Shown: in pieces, positions 27,795-37,014 of the stretch
How the letters are laid out: each line of letters starts with the position of its first letter
Position numbering within the stretch: the first letter of the stretch is position 1
NCBI RefSeq assembly: GCF_965118125.1
Contig: NZ_OZ221289.1
Coordinates: 372,001-436,000, forward strand
From: Pararobbsia alpina_A
GTDB lineage: Bacteria; Pseudomonadota; Gammaproteobacteria; Burkholderiales; Burkholderiaceae
Direction: 5' to 3'
Length of the DNA stretch: 64,000 nucleotides
Program-made: the position numbers and the translations under genes
Notes under the pieces: model-generated
The model's database searches: none
The model's input: only the letters and a program-made list of their open reading frames with translations
Told to the model about the DNA's origin: nothing

Positions 27795-28225
27795 AGCTAT
27801 TTTGTCCGTGCCACCGGCGCATGGATCGGCCTGGCCCATACGACGTTAGCGTCCACGGCGTAAAGTTCGCACCCCTCGTGCCCTTGCCCGCAACGAACGA
27901 GTGCGCTTGTCATCGCGTCGTAGCCGGATGTATACCCCATGCCCCATCCGGTGCAATTGCGAATGCTCGAGACCGTTGCAGCCGGAGAAAGGTCAGGTAT
28001 CCCACCCGGCCTAGCAGACTCAGATACGGAACGGCTGTCGCGTCTTCAAGCTTTGAGAACTTCGTCGGAGCGGGCGCACCGGTCTGTCCCGACCAGACGA
28101 CCGCAGTGTCGACCGCATAAAGCTGGCAATGGCTCGCGCGAGTCTGACAGTCCGCCATCGCGGCTTCGGCCGTATTGACACCGCCCGAGTCAATACCCCG
28201 CGCCACCGAGTCCGACAGCGAGCCA
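27795..28225 (-). pseudogene. secreted repeat protein (CxLYAVDxxVVW family), 3' part with frameshift
   Basis: The minus strand encodes a repeated unit: ADCQTRASHCQLYAVDTAVVW, then RAFAIAPDGAWGI and, after a frame change near 27930, ALVRCGQGHEGCELYAVDANVVW. Two copies of C-x-LYAVD-x-x-VVW and an AIAPDGAWG block mark a secreted Burkholderia protein family whose role I do not know. The start is missing: at about 28225 the frame is fused in phase to a recombinase fragment. Confidence 0.6.
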
Positions 28226-28812
28226 TCGACGGCATCTGGGACTTGCAATACCTCCCAAGGGGCAATAGGGGTTCGCGCCTTTACCGCAATCAGGGCACGC
28301 GCACGCTCGTTGTGTGCATTGCAAAGAACGCCTCGATCTGTCGCGCACTGATCTGTCCGAGCCATTGTACGGCCCTCAACCACTGGCGGCGGGCGGCGCA
28401 CCGAGAGGTCGCAAAGCGTCTCTATCCCCTGCTCCGCCAGGACGCGCGTGATGCGCGCCAAGAACCATTGCGCGACCTAGTTCGTAATGAGTGGCTCGCG
28501 AGGCGGTAGCCCCGGTAGCAGTTCGAGCACTCGCAGCACCGACTTGGCGCGAGTTCGTCGTTCTGAATCGGCAAGCGTGAGCATTTCAACCCACTCATTC
28601 CGATGCCGGCTGCGCGCATACGCCAAGACCTGTCGTCGCACCGCACCGAGAACACCTCTCGCCGACTGCTCTGCTCCGATCGCACCGGGCAGGTCGCGCT
28701 CCACTGCTTGCCGTGACACCAGCCTCGAATACCAGGCACGCGGCGCCGCGCTGGAGTCCACATTCGGACGGCCGCGATGGTGTCCGCAGACTCGATTCCC
28801 GATGTGGGGCAC
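28225..28812 (-). pseudogene. DUF3701-type phage integrase, N-terminal fragment
   Basis: On the minus strand: RQVLAYARSRHRNEWVEML, TRAKSVLRVLELLPGLPP, AQWFLARITRVLAEQGIETL and, further on, ERARALIAVKARTPIAPWE and LQVPDAVDGS. This is the N-terminal half (DUF3701-like helix-hairpin-helix region) of plasmid and phage integrases, the catalytic half being absent. A frame change lies near 28370 and a stop near 28477. After VDGS the frame runs into the secreted repeat protein, so a deletion joined two genes. Confidence 0.65.
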
Positions 28813-29192
28813 TCAGGCGATTTTTCACGAGTGCCAATTTGGGACAAAAAAGCGGCGATTGTAATAAGAATTGTCGCAATAGCTTCAATATCTAGCTCGC
28901 GTCCCTGAATTGGCTAGCCTCAAAGACCTAAATCCGGCAACCGTACTCCAAGCCAGCGATCGTCCCTCCGATAACGAGCGGCAACTCGAGTGCGCCCCGC
29001 AGAAACACAAGCATCCTCGTTCTGCGAAAGAAACATGACGCAATCGATCTGATGCGAATCCGCTAATTTACGCGTAGGGCCGCCTGGCGGCTCGCAAAAA
29101 GCGATCGCGGCCTAGGCAACTTTCTCCGATCGTAGCGGTCTTCGCGAAGCCAACCCTGTATCCTCGGATACACGCGTCGTCTCCGTGGCTTT
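28813..29192. other. no gene seen
   Basis: About 380 bases of lower-GC, frame-broken sequence between the integrase relic and the DUF1579 gene. Nothing supported. Confidence 0.4.
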
Positions 29193-29780
29193 TCAGTGTT
29201 CGCGCTGGTACTCGTAGCGATGCGCGAGCCACCGTGCGCTGGATCCGTCTGCCAATATGAAGTACTGGTCTTTCGTCTCACGGTCCGGACCATCACGAGC
29301 GATAACCTGCTCCATTCGGAGAAGCCTTCCGGACCAACCCGGCGAAAGCGGCGGCGCCGCAAATGGCTCGAAACGCACTGTGATGTGGTCGGGCGCGTCG
29401 CGCTCGAAGCTCGTTGCTGACATGGGCGGGACCGAAATGCGAGTATCGATGGACACGTAGGTCCACTGCCCCGCGATCGCATCGTAGCCCAGATAGTCGA
29501 TACGCACAGGTTCTCCGTTACCTGCGCTTCGCATAGTCTCCTCAAGCAAATTGCCAACCATGCGCCTTTCGGCGACCAACCCTTTGGTAACTACGGGCAA
29601 GCTACCCGGACGACTCCAGAACGTCTCGACAACAGCCCAGTGCCCTTGCTGACTGGACAGTGCCGCCGCTTCTCGCGTCGCGCGCGGCTCGCTGTCCTGC
29701 GCGGAAGCTGGAACAGTCACGAGCACGCCGGCGATGGTCAACGGCATAGCGAGACCGAGAAATAAACTAAGTGGACGCAC
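29193..29780 (-). CDS. secreted DUF1579-like protein
   Basis: 195 residues from GTG 29780 with AAGGAG upstream. Signal peptide ending ASAQ, then HWAVVETFWSRPGSLP, VAERRMVGNLLEE and IDYLGYDAIAGQWTYVSID: the small beta-barrel layout of DUF1579, including the conserved G-Y-D and W of the family. Likely periplasmic, ligand unknown. It is divergent from the LysR gene at 29903, sharing a 120-base intergenic region, so that LysR may control it. Confidence 0.75.
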   Translation of the reverse strand: MRPLSLFLGLAMPLTIAGVLVTVPASAQDSEPRATREAAALSSQQGHWAVVETFWSRPGSLPVVTKGLVAERRMVGNLLEETMRSAGNGEPVRIDYLGYDAIAGQWTYVSIDTRISVPPMSATSFERDAPDHITVRFEPFAAPPLSPGWSGRLLRMEQVIARDGPDRETKDQYFILADGSSARWLAHRYEYQREH

Positions 29781-29902
29781 GCGGAACTCCTTACGGGAAT
29801 CAGGATGGAAGAGAAATGGCCTTGCGCCCCAATGGTAGATCGCGCGCTTCGGATGGCGGTAACGATACTATTTCCCCTTACTGTAGCCCCCGGAGATACA
29901 AC

Positions 29903-30796
29903 GTGATCGACCTGTTCAAGGACGTCCCGGCGTTCGTAGCGGCGGCGGAAGCCGGAAGCTTTTCGGCGGCCGGACGGAAATTGCACCTCTCACGCTCCGC
30001 GGTCGGCAAAGCAATCGCTCGCATCGAAGCGCGGCTCGGCGTACGATTGTTCAGTCGCACGACGCGCTCACAGACACTCACCGATGAGGGCCGCGCATTC
30101 CTTGCGCGGTGTGTCAGGGCAACAGACGAGTTGCTCGAAGGTGCGGCTTTCCTTGAAGCTGGGCGTTCAAGCATTGCTGGCGTGCTGAAGGTGACGATGC
30201 CGGTCCTCTACGGGCGGCTGAAGGTCGCGCCGACGCTGCTGCGCCTCGCAGATGCCCATCCTGAACTGACACTTGAACTCGACCTACGGGACCGCCGCGT
30301 CTCCGTGGTGGAGGAAGGATACGACCTGGCTGTCAGAAGCGGTTCAACCGGTTCCGTCGCGGGTCTGTCGACCTGTGTCGTCGGTCGACACGCCACCGCG
30401 CTGTGCGCCGCACCGTCCCTTGTCGAACGGCGAGGCATGCCCGGTTCACTCGATGACCTCGGTCGATACGACGCGATTGTTTATCACCGTGATGGAGTGA
30501 CTGAGCCCTGGATGTTCCCGGGTGAGGACGGGCGCTGCTTGTCGATCGAGCCGGCTTCCCGAATTCGTGCGGCCGATCTCGGCATCGTCCTTGATACGGC
30601 CATTTCGGGGCGGGGTGTCGCGTGGCTTCCCGACTGGCTAATAGAGGAGGCGCTCAAGACAGGGCGACTTATACGCCTGCTGCCTGATCTCCCCGCTCGT
30701 CACCATGACATCCATTTGCTGTGGGCGACGGCACCGACTCTGCCGGCCCGACTGCAAGTTGCCATAGCGGCGCTTACCGAAGCATCCGGTACCTGA
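29903..30796 (+). CDS. LysR-family transcriptional regulator (AaeR/DmlR-like)
   Basis: 297 residues from GTG 29903 (site CGGAGA). Helix-turn-helix: FVAAAEAGSFSAAGRKLHLSR and SAVGKAIARIEARLGVRLF, then the effector domain with GVLKVTMPVLYGRLKVAPTL, VVEEGYDLAVRSGS and LDTAISGRGVAWLPDWL. This is the group of LysR regulators that often sits next to NAD(P)-dependent oxidoreductase or pirin genes. It faces the pirin gene convergently and is divergent from the DUF1579 gene. Confidence 0.88.
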   Translation: MIDLFKDVPAFVAAAEAGSFSAAGRKLHLSRSAVGKAIARIEARLGVRLFSRTTRSQTLTDEGRAFLARCVRATDELLEGAAFLEAGRSSIAGVLKVTMPVLYGRLKVAPTLLRLADAHPELTLELDLRDRRVSVVEEGYDLAVRSGSTGSVAGLSTCVVGRHATALCAAPSLVERRGMPGSLDDLGRYDAIVYHRDGVTEPWMFPGEDGRCLSIEPASRIRAADLGIVLDTAISGRGVAWLPDWLIEEALKTGRLIRLLPDLPARHHDIHLLWATAPTLPARLQVAIAALTEASGT

Positions 30797-30817
30797 TGTG
30801 CAGCGCCTCCAGTCAGG

Positions 30818-30832
30818 GCCGGGATTCCCGGC
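30818..30832. terminator. possible shared hairpin between convergent LysR and pirin genes
   Basis: A perfect inverted repeat gccggg-att-cccggc lies in the 90-base gap between two converging genes. There is no U-run, so it is at best a weak or bidirectional terminator. Confidence 0.3.
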
Positions 30833-30886
30833 AACCTGGGCCCGTAGTGACTGCGTCGACTTTTAAACAGTCCCTCTTGCCCTAGT

Positions 30887-31735
30887 TCAGAATCGGCCGG
30901 CTCGAAAGTCAGCGAACGCTTGTTGGATTTCCACCTGCGTGTTCATAACAAAGGGACCGCCAAACGCGATCGGCTCACGCAGAGGGTGTGCGGCGAGAAG
31001 AAGAAAGCGGCCGGCTTTGCCACGCGCCGTTATGGTAAGTCCCGACGATCCCGGCTCCTTTGATCGCGTCAACCAGCCAAGCTGGCTGGCCTCCAAAGGG
31101 TCGTCGGCGGGCCCGATCTCGACTGCACCTTCGAGGACGTAGACAAAGGCATTGTTGGTCGCTGCAAACCAGTGCTGAAACGCGCCACCGCTTTCGACCT
31201 GCACCTCGAGCATCGTTACAGGATGGTGATTGAGCGTGGTCGAGACCCTATCGGCGTAGGCGCCGGAAAAGATCCTGACCTCGACGCCACCCTCGTTCCA
31301 AACCGGCAAGGCAGAAGCCACCAAATCCTGATAGCGCGGAATAGACATCTTCTCCGCCGCTGGCAAATTCACCCAGAGCTGCAAGGTATGAGCATTTGTC
31401 CCGGCCGGAGGGTTTTCCTCATGCTGAATGCCTCGGCCGGCGGTCATCCATTGGGCATCGCCGGCACGGATCACCCCATTGTATCCAGCGTTGTCGCGGT
31501 GCTCGATCGCCCCCTCAATGACGTACGTGACCGTCTCGATCCCGCGATGCGGGTGAAGCGCGAGCGCCCCTTGGGACGTCCAATCTTCGGCCATCAGGAC
31601 GAAAGGGTCCGCGAACGCGGCGTCCGGTGCGTCGATCAACCGGCGAGCGCTATGTCCGGCAGCTTGCCCCGGTAGGAACTCGGGGTCGTCGATGCGGGCT
31701 ACTTCTCGGACAAACGTCGGTTTGGGAGTATTCAT
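30887..31735 (-). CDS. pirin family protein (quercetinase-like bicupin)
   Basis: 282 residues. Bicupin with N-terminal metal-site signature LHPHRGIETVTYVIEGAIEH and the following GDAQWMTAGRGIQHEE, i.e. the His, His, His, Glu set of pirins. The C-terminal cupin lacks the metal residues, as usual. Bacterial pirins oxidise quercetin or regulate metabolic enzymes. ATG 31735 has AAGGGA upstream. The following (upstream) sequence is a broken NADP-dependent oxidoreductase, so a former two-gene redox operon under the LysR at 29903 is plausible. Confidence 0.9.
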   Translation of the reverse strand: MNTPKPTFVREVARIDDPEFLPGQAAGHSARRLIDAPDAAFADPFVLMAEDWTSQGALALHPHRGIETVTYVIEGAIEHRDNAGYNGVIRAGDAQWMTAGRGIQHEENPPAGTNAHTLQLWVNLPAAEKMSIPRYQDLVASALPVWNEGGVEVRIFSGAYADRVSTTLNHHPVTMLEVQVESGGAFQHWFAATNNAFVYVLEGAVEIGPADDPLEASQLGWLTRSKEPGSSGLTITARGKAGRFLLLAAHPLREPIAFGGPFVMNTQVEIQQAFADFRAGRF

Positions 31736-31792
31736 CTCAATCCCTTAAAACAGCGACCAGTCGGCAGGCGCATGATGCCCGCCGTTCGGGTC

Positions 31793-32160
31793 TTATCGGC
31801 GGACCATCCGGCGCACGAAGTGCAATTCCACAGTGGAGAGACGGCCGCCAAGCTGTTGCATCGAACCGCCCTCCGAGAGCGAGCCGAGGTCGAGCGCGAC
31901 CAAGCCAATCGAGTCGATAAGTTCGACCACGAGCGCCTTGGCATCGCGATCGTCCCCTGACACGAACAGTACGGTCCAGCTATTGCCGCGCGCCTGCACG
32001 AGAAGTCCGCCTTCCGAAAGGCCGCCACGTTTGATCGGCGAGAAGCCGAAATTTTCGCAAGCGCACCAATCTCCACTGCTGCGCCATCATCGTCGCTCGC
32101 CAGAAATGCGACTCGCCTGCCGCCGTGTATAGTCGGATCTTGGCCAAGGACCGCAGCGGT
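31793..32160 (-). pseudogene. NADP-dependent oxidoreductase (F420-reductase-like) C-terminal relics in tandem
   Basis: Two successive C-terminal modules of the same family are fused. The first reads RVAFLASDDDGAAVEIGAL, then after a frame change NFGFSPIKRGGLSEGGLLVQ. The second reads VLFVSGDDRDAKALVVELI and IGLVALDLGSLSEGGSMQQL. Both match the V-F-x-(S/A)-x-DD-x-x-A...LG-x-L-x-EGG pattern at the end of NADPH:F420/NADP oxidoreductase-like enzymes. The Rossmann N-termini are absent. At the upstream side the relic is joined to an IS30 fragment. Confidence 0.65.
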
Positions 32161-32249
32161 TCTTAACAAGCTTGCAGCGTTGAGGGCGGTGCGCGCGATC
32201 CCAGGCCTGTCGATCGGCTTGGCTCGCCCGATCGCACTCTCGATCACCA

Positions 32250-32524
32250 TTGCGCCGGAATTCGCGGCTTATGGTGGACGAGGCTCGGTTCAGCTGCTCA
32301 GCAATCGATCTTGGAGACTGATCGCAGATCAGCGCCCGCGATATCTCCTCGCGCTCCGCCAGCGTTAGCGCCAACCGGGATCGGTGGGGTGGCGCCGGCA
32401 GGATTCCGCCGGTCTCCGCAAGAATCGCCTCGACAGACGAGTGATTCCGGTCAAACAGTCGAGCAATATGCTGAAGAGACTCGCCCTTACGCCAGCGCTC
32501 CCACATCAACGTTCTGCGTTTCAC
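32250..32524 (-). mobile_element. IS30-family transposase N-terminal fragment
   Basis: The minus strand encodes the DNA-binding start of an IS30 transposase: MWERWRKGESLQHIARLFDR, LALTLAEREEISRALI and RASSTISREFRRNGD, the helix-turn-helix signature with P/S-STISRE. The DDE domain is missing. The frame runs on into unrelated sequence near 32240, next to the oxidoreductase relic, so this is the scar of an IS30 insertion and deletion. Confidence 0.8.
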
Positions 32525-32982
32525 TGTAGTAGATTCGCGGTCTCTGTTTCATTTGCAACGTTCCCGCTGCTTACGCAGCGTCTATTGTGTTGCATCGATC
32601 GGTTGAATCCGCAGCCGATCCCGGTCCGACGCAACTGGCTTAAGTCGATCCGTCTGAGTCAGCCTGTCGGCATCGGCACCCGTCCGCTGTTTCCCCGATA
32701 TGACGCGCGGAGAAACGTCAGGCGGTGCGTGTAGTCCGCTTCATGTCACTCCGCATCGATAGTTCGTCCCATGTTGAGCAATGCGGATACCTATCGGCTT
32801 GAGTCGTTTGAGCAGATTTTCGGCTCTTTCGGGCAGTGATAAATGGGCAACACGGCCTTACAGTTTGCCTCAGGCCATCCGTGTACCCCCTTCTTGTTTG
32901 GGATAGACGGCTTGCCAAGTCTATCGATTTCGGTGACGCGTGGATCGTTGCCCTGAACCGTTGCCATTTCAGCAGGAATACC
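32525..32982. other. leader of the MFS exporter gene; no other gene seen
   Basis: About 460 bases. It should hold the MFS promoter. No repressor gene or palindrome is evident by eye. Confidence 0.4.
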
Positions 32983-34476
32983 ATGAGCACAACGTTCGTC
33001 AACCTGTCATCCCAGTCGGAGACATCTAGGCCACTTGTCATCGCAGCCGTGATGGGCTCGCTGGCGATGGTCGCCATTGAAGCGACAATCGTCTCGACCG
33101 CGATGCCGCAGATCGTGACGAAGCTCGGCGGGCTGCATTTGTACAGTTGGGTTTTCTCGTCGTTCTTGCTGACGCAGACCGCCATGACGGTGGTCTTTGG
33201 CAAGCTCGCGGATATCTTTGGCCGTAAGCGCATCATGTTGGCCGGCATTGCCATTTTTCTAGTCGGATCGGTGCTGGCCGGCTTCGCTTGGTCGATGCCT
33301 GCGATGATCGTCTTCAGACTTATTCAGGGTATCGGGGCCGGGTCGATACAACCGGTCACGCTGACCATCGTAGGCGACCTCTATCCAGCGAAAGAGCGTG
33401 GCAAGGTCCAAGGATACCTGGCCAGCGTGTGGGCGACGGCGGCGGTTCTCGGACCAATGATCGGCGGTTTTATCGTCCGGGACCTCTCGTGGGCGTGGAT
33501 CTTCTGGCTCAACATCCCCATCGGATTGATTTCAGCCGCAGGATTTGTCCTATTCCTACATGAAAAGGAAAGAGTCGCTCGGCCGTCGATCGATATCGGG
33601 GGCGCGGTTTTGTTCACCGCCGCCATCGCCTCGCTCATGATCGCGTTGACGAGCCTGAGCACAGCAGACTACACGCACGCCATGCTCAGCGGCAGCGTGT
33701 TCGTCGCAAGCACGGCGCTGTTTGTCTGGCAGGAACGGCGAAGCCCGGACCCGATGATCTCGTTTAGCCTGTGGGGGCACAGGCCCATCGCGATGACTAA
33801 CCTCGCGACCGTTTTTTCGGGAATGGCCTTGATGGGGCTGACGACTTTCCTGCCGATGTATGTTCAGGGTGTGCTGCACCGTACGCCGGTGGTCGCAGGC
33901 TTTGCACTAACCATGGTGATGGTGGGGTGGCCGCTGGGCGCGACGCTTACCGCCCGCTCTTTTCACCGGCTCAGCCTGCGCAGGCTGCTGATCGGTGGAG
34001 GCGCGGTGATCCCGGTGGGGGCGATGGTCGTCGTCTCGTTGACCCCTCATAGCACACCGCTTCTGGCCGGTATCGGATCGCTGGTCATGGGCTTCGGAAT
34101 GGGCGCGCTCAGCGTCTCTTCACTCGTCTTAATTCAGGAGCAGGTCGACACGTCGCAACGCGGCAGCGCTACTGCGTCAAACCTATTCTCGCGCAATCTT
34201 GGAAGCACGCTTGGCGCGGCCGTCTTCGGGGCGGTGCTCAACTACGAACTGGCTCATTCAAAGAGGCTGGGCGTGGTCACTTCCGATCAACTGCGTAAGG
34301 TGATCGAGTCAGTGCCCGGCAGTACGGACAGCTTTGCCGCCGTTCGTCTGGCATTGCACCAGTCCGTTCATCTGACGTTCGTTGGACTCTTTATCGTCGC
34401 GTTGGCCATCGTCGTTTTTGCGGTTCTCGTGCCTAAAGTTGCTCAGAGCAGAAAGCATGAAGCGCCTTCGCGTTGA
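32983..34476 (+). CDS. MFS multidrug exporter, DHA2 (14-helix) family
   Basis: 497 residues from ATG 32983 (AGGA site). Proton-driven drug exporter of the inner membrane. Motif A GKLADIFGRKRIMLAG between helices 2 and 3; motif B LIQGIGAGSIQPV; motif C AAVLGPMIGGFIV in helix 5; and 14 predicted hydrophobic segments in total. The start of the protein has IEATIVSTAMPQIVTKLGG, the DHA2 signature D1-like motif. No regulator is adjacent. Substrate cannot be inferred from sequence. Confidence 0.9.
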   Translation: MSTTFVNLSSQSETSRPLVIAAVMGSLAMVAIEATIVSTAMPQIVTKLGGLHLYSWVFSSFLLTQTAMTVVFGKLADIFGRKRIMLAGIAIFLVGSVLAGFAWSMPAMIVFRLIQGIGAGSIQPVTLTIVGDLYPAKERGKVQGYLASVWATAAVLGPMIGGFIVRDLSWAWIFWLNIPIGLISAAGFVLFLHEKERVARPSIDIGGAVLFTAAIASLMIALTSLSTADYTHAMLSGSVFVASTALFVWQERRSPDPMISFSLWGHRPIAMTNLATVFSGMALMGLTTFLPMYVQGVLHRTPVVAGFALTMVMVGWPLGATLTARSFHRLSLRRLLIGGGAVIPVGAMVVVSLTPHSTPLLAGIGSLVMGFGMGALSVSSLVLIQEQVDTSQRGSATASNLFSRNLGSTLGAAVFGAVLNYELAHSKRLGVVTSDQLRKVIESVPGSTDSFAAVRLALHQSVHLTFVGLFIVALAIVVFAVLVPKVAQSRKHEAPSR

Positions 34477-34500
34477 GAAAGCGCTCGTTGCCACTTACAC

Positions 34501-34662
34501 ATGAGGCGCGGGGACCGATTGAGCATTCAGCGCAACGGTTTCAGCACGCACGATCTTGACGTTCTTCGTGTAGTCGCCAAGGCACTACGCGATCTGTACG
34601 CTGCTAATCCGAAACATCGAAGGAGTTGGCATGACGCGTCTTACTACCGCCACGTTTGAAAA
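34501..34662 (+). CDS. possible small protein, 53 residues
   Basis: An ATG frame reading RLSIQRNGFSTHDLDVLRVV then AKALRDLYAANPK. The sequence has a believable helix and charge pattern but no family I recognise; its end overlaps the start of the next relic. It could be the N-terminal piece of a lost gene. Confidence 0.3.
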
Positions 34663-34870
34663 CGCAACTGGCGCAACCGCGGACGTGTTCGCGAAGATCA
34701 AGAAAAGCGTCGGTAAGGTTTCAAATGCATTTGCGACGATCGGCACCCACAGTCTTGGCGGACGTCAGGCCGCATTCGCCATCGACGCAGCGGTCATCCG
34801 AAGCAGACTGTCAGACGCGGACATCGAAACGCTCAAGCTTGTTGACGTGCATCCCCTGGGCCAGGATTGA
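34631..34870 (+). pseudogene. carboxymuconolactone decarboxylase-like (AhpD fold) N-terminal fragment
   Basis: 79 codons. The first 42 (MTRLTTATFENATGATADVF ... VSNAFATIGTHS) match AhpD-fold peroxidase/CMD proteins; the expected C-x-x-C catalytic motif is absent, because after THSLGG the frame continues as unrelated sequence with a short SDADIETLKLV block. The site GAAGGAG is intact. A truncated relic of an antioxidant gene. Confidence 0.6.
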
Positions 34871-34886
34871 GTGCGCATCAACACCA

Positions 34887-34956
34887 TGCTGTATACCGGG
34901 GTCGTCGGTGACATTGATCAGCCGTTCATAGACGATTTTCGCCCGCGCCTCAGCCG
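34887..34956 (-). pseudogene. 70-base relic of the Mn catalase gene
   Basis: This stretch is nearly identical to about 2521-2590 in the catalase gene and encodes AEARAKIVYERLINV then TDDPGI on the minus strand. Only a few bases differ. It is flanked by unrelated sequence and adjoins the AhpD-like fragment. Confidence 0.85.
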
Positions 34957-34961
34957 CGGAT

Positions 34962-35573
34962 GCCGTTGACGTCGCTTGTGGACCAGGGCGTTCGATTTTG
35001 CTCAAAAGCATACACTTGGACGAGCTCTTCATGATGGCCGACCCCGTTTTTTCCGAAGGTCTCTCCGAAGGTTATGTGCTGAGCGACAAGATCACGGAAG
35101 TTAGCGCACGCGATCGTAAGCGCGTCGCGATGACCGCCTTGACGACACACGCTGACACGCAGTCTTTTGCTCGAAGCTGGTCGGCCGCAACCCACGGCGT
35201 CAATTCGTCGACGCGGTTAATCGCGTAATCGGCGAGCCGCACCAAACAAAGTGAACGGCGGAAAGCGGCGCACTCGGGCCCACGGGGTCGGCTCAATCCG
35301 ACCCTGTCGATCGGCCCAGGACTCTCTTTTGGACGCCTCAAATAGTCGAGTAACCGGTTTCGGCGATTTAGTCGTAATACGACAACGCGACTAAGGCCGT
35401 GCCGTGACCGCTTGTGTTCCGCTAGCTAACGAAGGCGCAGGCATTTTGCAACGCCTCGAATTGCTCTGGGCGACGTGCATGTGCTAAAGACACGGAATTA
35501 GATTGCGTGTCGTACACTCCGAACATCACGGGTCCGTCCTACCAGGCAAATGACTTTGTCCGTGCGGACGCAG
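34962..35573. other. mosaic of short frames; no gene called
   Basis: A plus-strand frame around 34998-35228 (LHLDELF-like start, then SEGLSEGYVLSDKITEVSARDRK) reads like a piece of real protein, but its start and end are unconvincing and I do not know the family. The rest of the stretch shows nothing. Confidence 0.3.
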
Positions 35574-35792
35574 TTATCCGTGCTTGTCTACCCACTCCCG
35601 TGCCCAAGCAATACCCGCTTCCTCGGCAGCAAACTCCTCTTCGAAAACCTCGAGTACGCCGGAAGCGCCCACCAGCTCGCGGTCTTTTGTGACCGTACCG
35701 CTCGCCGCCCAAAAGTTGCCCGCTTCGACTGCCGCACGCCTAGCCATTGCGTGCCCCCAAAGTACATAGCCTTTATATTCTTCCTTTTGCAT
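35574..35792 (-). CDS. small hypothetical protein, GYVLWGHA family (copy 1)
   Basis: 72 residues. ATG 35792 follows a very strong GGAGGT site. Core: YKGYVLWGHAM, then AASGTVTKDRELVGASGVLE, then a C-terminal AGIAWAREWVDKHG. A close relative is at 56962-57180, with the same GYVLWGHA and IAWARxWVDxHG ends. The pattern (N-terminal strand, middle strand, C-terminal amphipathic helix with a DxHG tail) is that of small soluble Burkholderia proteins of unknown role. Confidence 0.75.
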   Translation of the reverse strand: MQKEEYKGYVLWGHAMARRAAVEAGNFWAASGTVTKDRELVGASGVLEVFEEEFAAEEAGIAWAREWVDKHG

Positions 35793-36289
35793 ACCGACCT
35801 CCAGCAAAGTCCACGCGATCTTCTCCATGCAGGCCTATGCGGCGGAACTCACCGCTTGACCACGATAAGACCTCGTCGAGCCCCCACGCGTTTAAAATCA
35901 CTACGGCTGTTACGTCTGCCACGCGCAGGGCACACCCCCCTGCACGAGCGTGCCGATACCGGCATTCGCAACGTCCCATGAAACGCGGGGCGGGCGGTCG
36001 TTCTCAGGGCGAGTCGGAACAGGCGCCCTATTGAAAGCGCGCGACGTAATTTGCTCAAAGAGTCCACGCTCGACGATGATCTCGAGGACTTCACCTCTAC
36101 GTGGCGCCCTTCCGCTTGCTCACGCGAAGGAACAGGTCGATGCGCCTGCATATTAATCTCGCTCGAAGTCTTCCGAACACTAATTGAGACAAGGCATCAA
36201 CCAGTCGAACTTCCATCAGGGCACCGGCCCGTGCTGCATTCGGCGTGCCCGCCCGACCGTGTGTGGCACGTTGACCTGACTACAGGCCG
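35793..36289. other. no gene seen
   Basis: About 500 bases between two minus-strand small genes. No supported reading frame or repeat. Confidence 0.4.
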
Positions 36290-36583
36290 TTAGATAAGGA
36301 ATTCATCGCGGTTAGTTGCGCCTTTTATCCACGAAGGCGACTTTCCGCGTCCTGACCATGTGGCCCCGGTCGTCGGGTCGCGATATTTAGGCACAGCCGC
36401 GGCCTTCTTGTTAGAAAACTTACGACCACGCTTTAGCGCGACAAGCTCTTCAATATCAATCTCGTAGTCTGCCATCTTTTGTTTGATGTCGGCTACGACG
36501 TCGTCCCGTTCAGCAATTCGCGTCTGCTCGATTTGTGCGTTCAGCTCGACCCTCTGGGCAAGAAGCTCTTTGTACGTTGGCAT
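36290..36583 (-). CDS. H-NS family nucleoid protein (copy 1)
   Basis: 97 residues. N-terminal coiled-coil (MPTYKELLAQRVELNAQIEQ) for oligomerisation and C-terminal DNA-binding domain PKYRDPTTGATWSGRGKSP, the TWSGRG form of the H-NS AT-hook-like motif found in Burkholderia and Bordetella (BpH3/Bv3F type). Start chosen at ATG 36583 with GGAGAAAG. H-NS proteins silence AT-rich, acquired DNA. A paralogue is at 62163. Both lie in the gene-poor, lower-GC half of the window. Confidence 0.92.
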   Translation of the reverse strand: MPTYKELLAQRVELNAQIEQTRIAERDDVVADIKQKMADYEIDIEELVALKRGRKFSNKKAAAVPKYRDPTTGATWSGRGKSPSWIKGATNRDEFLI

Positions 36584-37014
36584 CAATTCTTTCTCCGTCT
36601 TGGATTTAAAATTATATCGAGACGATGTGCGATAGCAAATACGGTCGCCTCGCCTCCCATGCCGCAGCGTTAGCGAGCAGAACGGGCGATGCCCCGCCCG
36701 GCCATTCCCCCTACCGATAGCTTTCTCGACGGCTGTCGACGCGCGAGCCGAAACCGACGACGACGCAGCCTCATTCGCGCTTATCACTAGGTAGGCTAAC
36801 GAGTGCTCCAGACATCGGTACCTGCGCTGGGGGGGCAAATAGCAGGCCAGTGAAGGCGATTCGTAACAGTGAGTTCTCTGGCCAAACCGTTGATCGTTCC
36901 GCAATTGACGTATGTGAGCCTTATGGGAATCGGTGCGACACACTGGCGTCGCATGCCGTAGGATGGACGAGCACCCGTCCGTTGACACAGGGCGCCCGTC
37001 GCAGACTTTTATGC
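36584..37014. other. no gene seen
   Basis: About 430 bases between H-NS and the Hsp20 pair, presumably the H-NS promoter. Nothing else supported. Confidence 0.4.
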
